A DNA stretch of 64,000 nucleotides from Desulfocurvibacter africanus subsp. africanus DSM 2603 (GTDB lineage Bacteria > Desulfobacterota > Desulfovibrionia > Desulfovibrionales > Desulfovibrionaceae): assembly GCF_000422545.1 (NCBI RefSeq), contig NZ_AULZ01000005.1, forward strand, positions 225,838-289,837. The letters are read 5' to 3'. A program made the translations under genes and the position numbers. The notes beneath the pieces were generated by a model. It had not been told where the DNA came from. It did no database searches and worked only from the letters and a program-made list of their open reading frames with translations. Positions 57,399 to 64,000 of the stretch are shown piece after piece. Numbering within the stretch: position 1 is the first letter of the stretch; each line of letters starts with the position of its first letter.

Positions 57399-58586
57399 AT
57401 GAGCCAAACCTCTTCCGAATGTGCCAAGAAAGACCCGGACGATTTCCTGTTTCTAGTGGAACAGGGACAGGGGCTTCCGGAATTGCGGCAGACTACCCGC
57501 GAGCTGATCGACCTTTTCTGGAGGCAGGACGCCACGGCCCGCGACCTGATCCGTATCCTGGCTTCGGATCAGGAGCTTTCCCAGTCCATCGTGGATACCT
57601 CCAACCGCAAGTACTTCCAGGGCCTTTTCGTGGCCTCCACTCCGCGTCAGGCCGTGGCCCGCATGGGCTTCCGCTTCAGCAAGGCCATGGCCCTGGTCAC
57701 GACACTGGGCATGGACCTGCAGCCGCTCATGGCCGACAATGGCATGCGCAACGATTTCGTCACCCGCGCCATGTGCCGAGCCGTCACGGCGCGGGAAATG
57801 GAGGATTACGCGCGCTGCATCGACATGGAAGAGGCCCTGGTGCTGGGCTTTGTCTGGGGCGTGGGCGATCTGCTCTGGCAACCGCTTCTGGGCGGCCATC
57901 CACAAGACGCTTGCCCCCTGGATCTGGCCTCCCTGGAGGAATGCCTGCGACGTGAGCGCTTGCAGGCCGGCGTTGACCACCTGCAGCTCGCGGCAGCGGC
58001 CCTGCGCCACTGGGGATTTCCGCCGCGCGCCACGGCCTGCATGCTGTGCGCCGAGGAGGCCGGTCCCGAGGCCGTGTCCCTGCGCGCGTGCTGCGAGGTG
58101 GCCGATCTGTTCACCAGGCTGCTCTTTTCGGGCTTTCAGGACGTGTACGCGGTCTTTGCCAAAGGCCGCGAGCACTTTAACCTGGAGGCCGACGAACTGG
58201 GCGATGTCCTGCTCACCAGCCTGGGCGAGCTGGCCCGCATGACCGAAACACTCATCATCGACCTGGATATGCAGTCCGGCCTGCGCGAGCTGCTGCGCAA
58301 ATCCAGCCGCTCCATCGGCAAATTGCAAGGCAACTCGGTTACCGCAACCAGGCTGCCGGCCTTCGAAGCCCTGGCCCAGTCTTCCGACAGCAGGTCCGAT
58401 CAGGTCCTGCAGGCCGTGGCCCACGAGGTGCGCAATCCGCTCATGGCCGTGGCCGGCTTCGCCCGCAAGCTCGTGGCCACGGTCAATCCAACTTCGCGCG
58501 AGAGCGAGTACGCGCAGGTCATTCTGGAGGAAGGTCAGCGCCTGGAAGCGGTCCTGGCCAGGATGCACGGCGGATTGCGGCCCTGA
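57399..58586 (+). CDS. HDOD-domain protein with C-terminal HisKA segment
   Basis: 395 residues from MSQTSSECAKKDPDD at 57399 with GAGGAG upstream. The HDOD domain (about 20-230: PELRQTTRELIDLFWRQDAT, RILASDQELSQSIVDTSNRK, TPRQAVARMGFRFSKAMALV) precedes a short tail. The tail holds a kinase phosphoacceptor-like helix, VAHEVRNPLMAVAGFARKL, His at residue 342, but the HATPase domain is missing and the protein ends at GLRP. It could dimerise with, or be phosphorylated by, another kinase. The domain combination is unusual. Confidence 0.82.
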   Translation: MSQTSSECAKKDPDDFLFLVEQGQGLPELRQTTRELIDLFWRQDATARDLIRILASDQELSQSIVDTSNRKYFQGLFVASTPRQAVARMGFRFSKAMALVTTLGMDLQPLMADNGMRNDFVTRAMCRAVTAREMEDYARCIDMEEALVLGFVWGVGDLLWQPLLGGHPQDACPLDLASLEECLRRERLQAGVDHLQLAAAALRHWGFPPRATACMLCAEEAGPEAVSLRACCEVADLFTRLLFSGFQDVYAVFAKGREHFNLEADELGDVLLTSLGELARMTETLIIDLDMQSGLRELLRKSSRSIGKLQGNSVTATRLPAFEALAQSSDSRSDQVLQAVAHEVRNPLMAVAGFARKLVATVNPTSRESEYAQVILEEGQRLEAVLARMHGGLRP

Positions 58587-58708
58587 GGCGAATCGCGCGA
58601 TATCCGAGCCGTGCTTTTCGAATCGCCACTGTGCGCCGATCGATATCGTAATCAATCCAAGATGCCGTGCGGCGCTTGGGCGCATGCCGTTTACCTGCCA
58701 CGGTTTTT

Positions 58709-58743
58709 GGCTTATGCAGACGCAAAGGCGTACTGCATAAGCC
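58709..58743. other. Hairpin between the HDOD gene and the phosphofructokinase gene
   Basis: GGCTTATGCAG/CTGCATAAGCC (11 bp), with inner ACGC/GCGT. It ends 37 bases before the phosphofructokinase start, near its ribosome site AAGGAG; terminator or attenuator. Confidence 0.45.
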
Positions 58744-58780
58744 GCTTCATCCGCACGCCACATAGCCTCAAGGAGAGCAT

Positions 58781-60112
58781 ATGAACACGATGTCCGCTGC
58801 CTGGGACACGTTGGCCATTCAGTCCCTGGGCGAGTGCAAGGTCGCCAACCCGCTGCCCTATTGCCGTTTCGTCTCGGACGCCACACTACTGCGCATGAAC
58901 GTGCCCGAGGAGGACCTGCCCGAGCCCACGGAAGAGCTCATTTACTGCGATTTCCAGATGGCCGGGCCGCGCGAGAAGATCTACTTCGACCCTTCCAAGG
59001 TCAAATGCGCCATCGTGACCTGTGGTGGTTTGTGCCCGGGCATCAACGACGTCATCCGCTCCATCGTCATGGAAGCCTTCCACAACTACAATATCGCGTC
59101 TTGCGTGGGCATCCGCTACGGCTTGCAGGGCTTCATCCCCAAGTACCAGCACGACCTCATGGAGCTGACCCCGCGCAGCGTTGCCGACATCCACCAGTTC
59201 GGCGGCACCATCCTGGGTTCCTCGCGCGGCTCCCAGCCCGTGGACCAGATCGTGGACGCCCTGGAGCGCATGAACGTGAGCATCCTGTTCGTCATCGGCG
59301 GCGACGGCACCATGCGCGCGGCCAAGGCCATCCAGCAGGAAGTGGCCGCCAGGGGGCGCAAGATCGGCGTCATCGGCATTCCCAAGACCATCGACAACGA
59401 CATCAACTTCGTATCCAAGTCCTTCGGCTTCGACACGGCCGTGGAAAAGGCCACCGAGGCCATCGACTGCGCGCACACCGAGGCCGTGGGCGCTTACAAC
59501 GGCATCGGCCTGGTCAAGCTCATGGGCCGCGAGGCAGGCTTTATCGCCGCCCAGTCCGTGCTGGCTCTCAAGGAGGTAAACTTCGTGCTCGTGCCCGAGC
59601 AGCGCTTCGACTTCGAGGGCGAGAACGGCCTGCTGCCGGCCCTGGAGAGACGCCTCAAGTCCCGCAAGCACGCGGTCATCGTGGCCGCCGAGGGAGCAGG
59701 CCAGGACCACACGGGCCAGAGCGGCGAGAAGGACGCCTCGGGCAACGTGAAGCTCGGCGATATCAGCGACGTGCTCATGGCGCGCATCAAGGGCTACTTT
59801 GCCAAACGCGACATGCCCATCACCATCAAGTACATCGACCCGAGCTATATCATCCGCTCGGTGCCGGCCAACTCCAATGATCGCGTCTACTGCGGCTTCC
59901 TGGGCCAGCATGCCCTGCACGCTGGTATGGCCGGCAAGACCGGCATGGTCGTCAGCCGCATGCAGGACCGTTACGTGCACCTGCCTATGGAACTGGTCAC
60001 GGACAAGCGCAAACGGCTCAACTTGCGTTCGGACTACTGGCGCAGCGTGCTCGAATCCACGGGCCAGGACCCCATCACCAACATCTTCCGCGACCAGACT
60101 TGCCTGAGTTAG
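58781..60112 (+). CDS. ATP-type 6-phosphofructokinase of the plant-like/TP0108 clade
   Basis: 443 residues, longer than E. coli PfkA (320). Active-site motifs: GGLCPGINDVIRSIV, FVIGGDGTMRAAKA (GGDGT at 173-177), and PKTIDNDINF at 201-210. Gly in GGDGT favours ATP over pyrophosphate (which has GGDDS), while PKTIDND rather than PGTIDND is typical of the long X-type enzymes. MGREAGFIA and RFDFEGENGLL confirm the family. It controls the committed step of glycolysis. AAGGAG site upstream; tRNA-Ala follows. Confidence 0.88.
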   Translation: MNTMSAAWDTLAIQSLGECKVANPLPYCRFVSDATLLRMNVPEEDLPEPTEELIYCDFQMAGPREKIYFDPSKVKCAIVTCGGLCPGINDVIRSIVMEAFHNYNIASCVGIRYGLQGFIPKYQHDLMELTPRSVADIHQFGGTILGSSRGSQPVDQIVDALERMNVSILFVIGGDGTMRAAKAIQQEVAARGRKIGVIGIPKTIDNDINFVSKSFGFDTAVEKATEAIDCAHTEAVGAYNGIGLVKLMGREAGFIAAQSVLALKEVNFVLVPEQRFDFEGENGLLPALERRLKSRKHAVIVAAEGAGQDHTGQSGEKDASGNVKLGDISDVLMARIKGYFAKRDMPITIKYIDPSYIIRSVPANSNDRVYCGFLGQHALHAGMAGKTGMVVSRMQDRYVHLPMELVTDKRKRLNLRSDYWRSVLESTGQDPITNIFRDQTCLS

Positions 60113-60147
60113 GCCAAGGGAAATTGCTCGCGCTTTTTGCGGCGTTA

Positions 60148-60176
60148 TTGACAGCGAATCGGCTTTGCGACATATT
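60148..60176 (+). promoter_or_regulatory. Sigma-70-type promoter of tRNA-Ala
   Basis: TTGACA at 60148-60153 and CATATT at 60171-60176 with a 17-base spacer; the tRNA begins 12 bases after the -10 box. Confidence 0.65.
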
Positions 60177-60188
60177 GCCACACCGCGT

Positions 60189-60308
<120 letters not shown>

Positions 60309-60316
60309 TTGCGTGC

Positions 60317-60841
60317 TCATTCTCGGATATATGTGAGCTGAACCAACCCCTTATCAAATTGTCTTACCTCACGTAACGTAAATTCAATCATCTTATGAGT
60401 TTTCCCAAATAACCTGATCCCGTCTCCGAGGATCACTGGAACGATTGACAATACGATTACATCAATGAGTTCCCTATCAAGAAACTGCTGCGCCACGTTC
60501 GCGCCACCTTCTATCCACACATTTTTGCTCGTCATTTGTTTCGCTTTCTTCAGTACTTCTGAAACATCTTCATCGGTAAAGACAACGTTGCTGCGTTGAG
60601 GATTGCGCTCCGGCAGATGGTGCGACAGAACGAAGGTAGGTACAGGGATGGGCGTTTCCCACCCATGCTTTATCTCAACTTCGTAAGCGCGCCTGCCCTG
60701 AATGATCGCGCCAATGCCAGAGAAGAACTCATTGAATCCGTAATCCACATCATTGTATCGCAAAAGCCAAGAAATATCGTCATTTAGTCCTGCAACGAAA
60801 CCATCAAGCGAAATAGCGATATATAAAACAGCACTGTTCAT
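60317..60841 (-). CDS. Dihydrofolate-reductase-like (RibD C-terminal) protein
   Basis: 174 residues, MNSAVLYIAISLDGFVAG; the fold resembles the RibD C-terminal/dihydrofolate reductase family (YwjB, YyaP), with IIQGRRAYEVEIKHGW, KNVWIEGGANVAQQFLDREL and IVPVILGDGIRLF. Members are of unknown physiological role. The region is lower in GC than the flanking genes, and the gene is inside the tRNA-Ala-bounded island. The ribosome site (GGAAT) is weak. Confidence 0.82.
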   Translation of the reverse strand: MNSAVLYIAISLDGFVAGLNDDISWLLRYNDVDYGFNEFFSGIGAIIQGRRAYEVEIKHGWETPIPVPTFVLSHHLPERNPQRSNVVFTDEDVSEVLKKAKQMTSKNVWIEGGANVAQQFLDRELIDVIVLSIVPVILGDGIRLFGKTHKMIEFTLREVRQFDKGLVQLTYIRE

Positions 60842-60924
60842 TTGGGTTTATTCCTTTTTAGTATCTGTGCGTTTTGTGCTTGGCGTCCTTGCAGCCGAAG
60901 GCACGGCATACAGAGGGCTAAGAG

Positions 60925-61029
60925 TCAGATATCGTTTCCTGCAAAAATCTCAGGTTCACTCGTCAATTCGATCGCGTTTTTCTTGCACCACTCCCGAAGC
61001 GCTTGCCGTATGGCGTCTTCGGAATAATA
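60925..61029 (-). pseudogene. Short gene remnant inside the island
   Basis: A minus-strand frame without an in-frame start reads YYSEDAIRQALREWCKK then NAIELTSEPEIFAGNDI, preceded by a TAG. The composition looks coding, but the 5' part is gone. Family not recognised. Confidence 0.35.
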
Positions 61030-61100
61030 CTAGTGTTTGATAAAACATAAAAACTCAAATTAACGCGATTAGCGTCGGCCTTACTCATCAAATATTAACC

Positions 61101-61373
61101 GGCGCCCAACGCAGAGAAGCGCAGTTGGGCTTTCGAGTTGACGCCGTGGTCAGACAGATTCCGCACGATCGCCTCCTTTTGACATATCCGGCCTGCCACT
61201 GTCGGAGACGCCGCCAACAGGTCATTCCTGAGCCGAAGCCCATCCTCTTGGTGGACATTGTTTTCGGCGCCATGTGGTATCGCCTACTCGTGGGTCACGC
61301 TCCCATGGACGAGTGCTTCGCTGATGAATTGACCGAGGTGGTCATGAGGTTGGTTCAGGCGAGTCCTGAGTGA
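61101..61373 (+). pseudogene. Decayed TetR-family regulator (C-terminal part)
   Basis: The frame ends with LLVDIVFGAMWYRLLVGHAP and MDECFADELTEVVMRLVQ, which fits the ligand-binding end of TetR/AcrR regulators; the DNA-binding half is absent. No ATG is well placed. It lies in the island. Confidence 0.6.
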
Positions 61374-61462
61374 CAAGGCGCGGCACAATTGTTCTTACTC
61401 CAACAAGCCGTCCGTCCGGTGTACCTTTGTTGCATCGAAGAACATAAAATTGAGTAAACGTT

Positions 61463-61543
61463 TTCAAGAGGTCAGGAGTCCAATTCACTTCAGCTCCACC
61501 AAAGATTACAGATGATTAGTCCGCTCGAAAGAGCGGCTTTTTC
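61463..61543 (+). repeat. Right direct repeat: degenerate copy of the tRNA-Ala 3' end
   Basis: TTCAAGAGGTCAGGAGTCCA then a core identical to the tRNA copy, with its hairpin terminator (CCGCTC-GAAA-GAGCGG). It has no 5' half, so it is not a tRNA gene. It bounds the island on the right. Confidence 0.75.
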
Positions 61544-61667
61544 TTATGTGGCCTCCCCGATAGAGCGCGGCAGACCAGGCTGTCCTTCCCTGTCGCCGTG
61601 TTGTCACATTCGGTTGGCAGGCTTTGGCCGCTATGTTCGCGCAGCGCCTGTTGTATTGGTGCGGCGC

Positions 61668-61694
61668 TTGCGCCGGAGCGATAAAATATATAAT
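61668..61694 (+). promoter_or_regulatory. Possible promoter for hisI-hisG
   Basis: TATAAT at 61689-61694 with TTGCGC at 61668-61673, a 15-base spacer, which is short. About 105 bases before hisI. Confidence 0.35.
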
Positions 61695-61799
61695 GTGGCT
61701 TCCCCGTAGGCTCGAAGCAATCTCACATCACCCCGAGAGCACTGCGTGCGGCCTTCTTGACCAGCTGCCCTGGATCGACGAATCCCCAAGGACAATCCG

Positions 61800-62171
61800 A
61801 TGTTCAAGCCTGATTTCAAGAAAATGGAACTCTTGCCGGCCATTGCCCAGGATGCGGCCACCGGCGAGGTGCTCATGCTCGCTTACATGAACGAGCAGGC
61901 CTGGAACGCCACACTGGAGACCGGCGAAGCCCATTACTGGAGCCGCAGCCGCCAGGAACTCTGGCACAAGGGCGGCACCTCGGGCCATGTGCAGAAGGTC
62001 AAGTCCATCCGCCTGGATTGCGACTCGGATACCGTGCTCCTGCTCATCGAGCAGGTGGGCGGAGCGGCCTGCCACAAGGGCTACAAAAGCTGTTTCTACC
62101 GCGAACTCAAGGACGGCCAGGTGCGCGAGTGCTCGCCCGTGGTCTTCGACCCCAAGGAGGTCTACCGCTGA
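61800..62171 (+). CDS. hisI: Phosphoribosyl-AMP cyclohydrolase
   Basis: 123 residues, [19 protein letters not shown]. It opens the ring in the third step of histidine synthesis. Metal-binding DCDSDT and [17 protein letters not shown] are intact. The HisE pyrophosphohydrolase domain is not fused, so that activity is encoded elsewhere. The stop overlaps the hisG start (TGATG). AAGGA ribosome site upstream. Confidence 0.95.
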   Translation: MFKPDFKKMELLPAIAQDAATGEVLMLAYMNEQAWNATLETGEAHYWSRSRQELWHKGGTSGHVQKVKSIRLDCDSDTVLLLIEQVGGAACHKGYKSCFYRELKDGQVRECSPVVFDPKEVYR

Positions 62172-63064
62172 TGCCCCCCGTGAACGGCAACGACAAGGTC
62201 CTCAAGCTCGGCATTCCCAAGGGCTCCCTGCAGGAAGCCACCTTCAAGCTCTTCGCCAAGGCCGGCTGGAAGATCCGCGAGCATCACCGCAACTATTTCC
62301 CGGCCATCAACGACCAGGACATCTCCTGCTCCCTGTGCCGCGCCCAGGAAATGGCCCGCTACGTGGAGGCAGGCACCTTCGATGTGGGCCTGACCGGCAG
62401 GGACTGGATCATGGAGTACAACTCGGACGTGCACGTGGTCTCGGACCTGGTCTACTCCAAGGCCTCGGACCGGCCCGTGCGCTGGGTGCTCGCGGTCAAG
62501 GGCGATTCGCCCTACAAGCGGCCCGAGGATCTGGCCGGCAAGAAGATCGCCACGGAGCTCGTGGGCTTCACAAAGCGCTACTTCGAGGAAGCCGGCATTC
62601 CCGTGGAGGTCGAATTCTCCTGGGGCGCGACCGAGGCCAAGGTAGTGGAAGGGCTGTGTGACGCCATTGTCGAGGTCACCGAAACCGGCACGACCATCAA
62701 GGCCCACGGCCTGCGCATCATCGCCGACCTCATGCACTCGAATACACAGATCATCGCCAACAAGGCCGCCTGGCAGGACCCTTGGAAGCGCAAGAAGATC
62801 GAACAGATCGACATGCTCCTCAAGGGCGCCCTATGCGCCGAGCGACTGGTGGGCCTCAAAATGAACGTGCCGCAGGACAAGGTCGAGGCCGTCATGAGCC
62901 TGCTGCCCGCGCTCAACTCGCCCACCGTGGCGCACCTGTACAAGTCCGACTGGCTCTCGGTGGAGATCGTGGTCGAGGAAGGCGTGGTGCGCGACCTCAT
63001 CCCCCAATTGTGCGAGGCCGGAGCCCAAGGCATTATCGAATACGCGCTCAATAAAGTAATCTAA
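62171..63064 (+). CDS. hisG: ATP phosphoribosyltransferase, long form
   Basis: 297 residues from [20 protein letters not shown]. It joins ATP to PRPP, the first step of histidine synthesis. [13 protein letters not shown] and [20 protein letters not shown] are catalytic signatures. The C-terminal regulatory domain (about 220-297, [20 protein letters not shown]) is present, so no HisZ partner is needed and histidine feedback is expected. It overlaps hisI by one base. Confidence 0.95.
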   Translation: MPPVNGNDKVLKLGIPKGSLQEATFKLFAKAGWKIREHHRNYFPAINDQDISCSLCRAQEMARYVEAGTFDVGLTGRDWIMEYNSDVHVVSDLVYSKASDRPVRWVLAVKGDSPYKRPEDLAGKKIATELVGFTKRYFEEAGIPVEVEFSWGATEAKVVEGLCDAIVEVTETGTTIKAHGLRIIADLMHSNTQIIANKAAWQDPWKRKKIEQIDMLLKGALCAERLVGLKMNVPQDKVEAVMSLLPALNSPTVAHLYKSDWLSVEIVVEEGVVRDLIPQLCEAGAQGIIEYALNKVI

Positions 63065-63074
63065 GGCCTAAGAG

Positions 63075-63135
63075 CTGGGGAGGGCTTTGCCCTCCCCAGA
63101 CCCCACCCACCAGGGAGCGTGGCCCCCTGGACCCC
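63075..63135 (-). repeat. Short form of the double-hairpin intergenic repeat
   Basis: CTGGGGAGGGCTTTGCCCTC, then CCAGGGAGCGTGGCCCCCTGG and ACCCC, 11 bases after the hisG stop. Confidence 0.75.
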
Positions 63136-63569
63136 GTTTTTCGAGCCGGCTGGCTCGGGCATCGTTACGCCTCCCCTTCCTTAGCTACAACCTGGTTCTC
63201 AACCGTGCGCGCGTGTCCCTCGCTGCTTCGGCGAAGATACGCGCGCATACTGCGGGAGCTGGGGATAAGATGGTCAATTGTAAGCGACTGGAAACAAGAT
63301 TGTTTTAGGCCATGCAAGGCTAGGCTCAGTCGATATCCATCTAAGCAGCGCGCATTTATTTTGGCGCTCTGGATGGGTAAGTCATCAGCATTACATCTCT
63401 TGACCAAATAATTCACACCTTCGGCTCGATTGGTGTCCTTCTACAGCATTGCCAGCTAAAGCAGACCAAGTAAGGGTCTGTAATTACTTTCTTCATGTAA
63501 GTGGAATGCACCTTGCTAAGTAAGGCACAAACCACAGCCTCAGCAACTCATTACATGGAGAAAAATTTC
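63136..63569. other. Upstream region of the beta-helix gene
   Basis: About 430 bases with no supported gene. Short frames at 63165-63416 (minus) and 63205-63411 (plus) overlap each other and show no family features. Confidence 0.5.
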
Positions 63570-64000
63570 ATGCAGCATATGTGCAATAAGCTGTGCCGCA
63601 TCGGCCTGCTCTTAGTCGCACTTGCGATTCTGACTCAGGTCGCGCCGGCCATGGCCGCCACGTACTTCGTCTCGCCTGCGGGTAACGACGCGGCGGCCGG
63701 CACGAGCCAGGGCACGGCCTGGAAGAGCCTGGCCAAGGTCGCGAGCAGCGCGCTACGCGCCGGGGACGTGGTCCAGCTTGCGCGCGGTGGAGTGTGGCGC
63801 GAGTCCCTGAGCCTGCCAAGCTCCGGCATCACCCTTACGGCCTACGGCAGCGGCAACGCGCCGGTCATCTCCGGGGCCAATATCGTCTCCGGCCTGTATG
63901 CCGAGGCGCAGAGCGCCGGCGTGACCTGGATCGGGTCCATCTCGACCCAGCCTGCGCAGGTCTTCGTGAACGGCGTGCGCGGCCAGCGCGTAGGGAGCGC
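63570..64000 (+). CDS. Secreted right-handed beta-helix protein, N-terminal part
   Basis: Open to the window end; at least 143 residues. A Cys-containing N-terminus (MQHMCNKLCRIGLLLVALAI) is a signal peptide ending near AMAA. The mature start TYFVSPAGNDAAAGTSQGTA and the following GDVVQLARGGVWRE are the usual opening of parallel beta-helix surface or polysaccharide-active proteins. GGAG lies 9 bases upstream; ATG at 63555 is a second possible start. The rest of the gene is beyond the window. Confidence 0.75.
   Translation, partial: MQHMCNKLCRIGLLLVALAILTQVAPAMAATYFVSPAGNDAAAGTSQGTAWKSLAKVASSALRAGDVVQLARGGVWRESLSLPSSGITLTAYGSGNAPVISGANIVSGLYAEAQSAGVTWIGSISTQPAQVFVNGVRGQRVGS

Noticed and set aside
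61441..61510. A second tRNA-Ala gene
   Set aside because: Only the 3' half is present and the T-loop region is mutated; it is an attachment-site-like repeat.

Overview
The window is a high-GC bacterial chromosome segment and looks like a member of the Desulfovibrionales, close to Desulfovibrio or Desulfocurvibacter. The signs are a haem-binding (CxxCH) chemoreceptor next to a tetrahaem c-type cytochrome, a DUF39 homocysteine-biosynthesis protein, motA with two motB-like genes beside fliLMNOPQ, many PAS histidine kinases, and intergenic repeats of a type I associate with these genomes. The species assignment is inference; no 16S rRNA gene is present.

Layout. 1-3.4 kb: the 3' part of an RND efflux pump gene, an AT-rich HEPN-like gene broken by two in-frame stops, and a small cupin. 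3.4-9.9 kb: a redox-sensing operon (tetrahaem cytochrome and haem MCP), gluQ, dapF and an MFS exporter. 10-17.4 kb: ftsEX, a PH-domain membrane protein, an RluA-type pseudouridine synthase, a LivJ-like binding protein, three very small genes, tRNA-Cys and a TPR lipoprotein. 17.4-25.1 kb: the replication block gyrA, gyrB, dnaN and dnaA, all on the minus strand. 25.3-29.5 kb: the DUF39 gene, a membrane protein and rlmN. 30.1-34.1 kb: a two-component operon of two kinases and a single-domain receiver. 34.4-37.1 kb: beta-carbonic anhydrase, era and yggS. 37.1-43.0 kb: flagellar stator, motor-switch and export genes. 43.2-49.8 kb: an SpoU rRNA methyltransferase, an MltD-like lytic transglycosylase, aroE and a Cache-domain MCP. 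50.0-55.5 kb: a DUF401 permease, a KefB-like antiporter coupled to a zinc-ribbon protein, and a DUF1538-DUF1538-PII cassette. 55.6-60.1 kb: a small helical protein, a medium-chain dehydrogenase, an HDOD-HisKA protein and a phosphofructokinase. 60.2-61.5 kb: tRNA-Ala followed by a small decayed island between two copies of the tRNA 3' end. 61.8-64 kb: hisI-hisG and the start of a secreted beta-helix protein.

Functional links visible from gene order: the cytochrome and haem MCP probably sense redox state or gases for motility, which the motABB-fli operon and the second MCP also serve. The DUF1538 pair with a PII-like protein and the KefB-type antiporter form a divergent cation-transport locus. 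dnaA-dnaN-gyrB-gyrA is a housekeeping block next to a DUF39 gene.

Two repeat families run through the intergenic spaces. One is a roughly 128-bp element with terminal inverted repeats and internal hairpins, present in six copies and best described as a MITE. The other is a double-hairpin, terminator-like element in full (about 180 bp) and short (about 60 bp) forms. Several gene remnants (HEPN, TetR, DUF401 C-terminus) show active decay. The most distinctive signals are the MITE family, the tRNA-Ala-flanked relic island, the DUF1538/PII cassette, the cysteine-motif PAS kinases and the HDOD-HisKA fusion.
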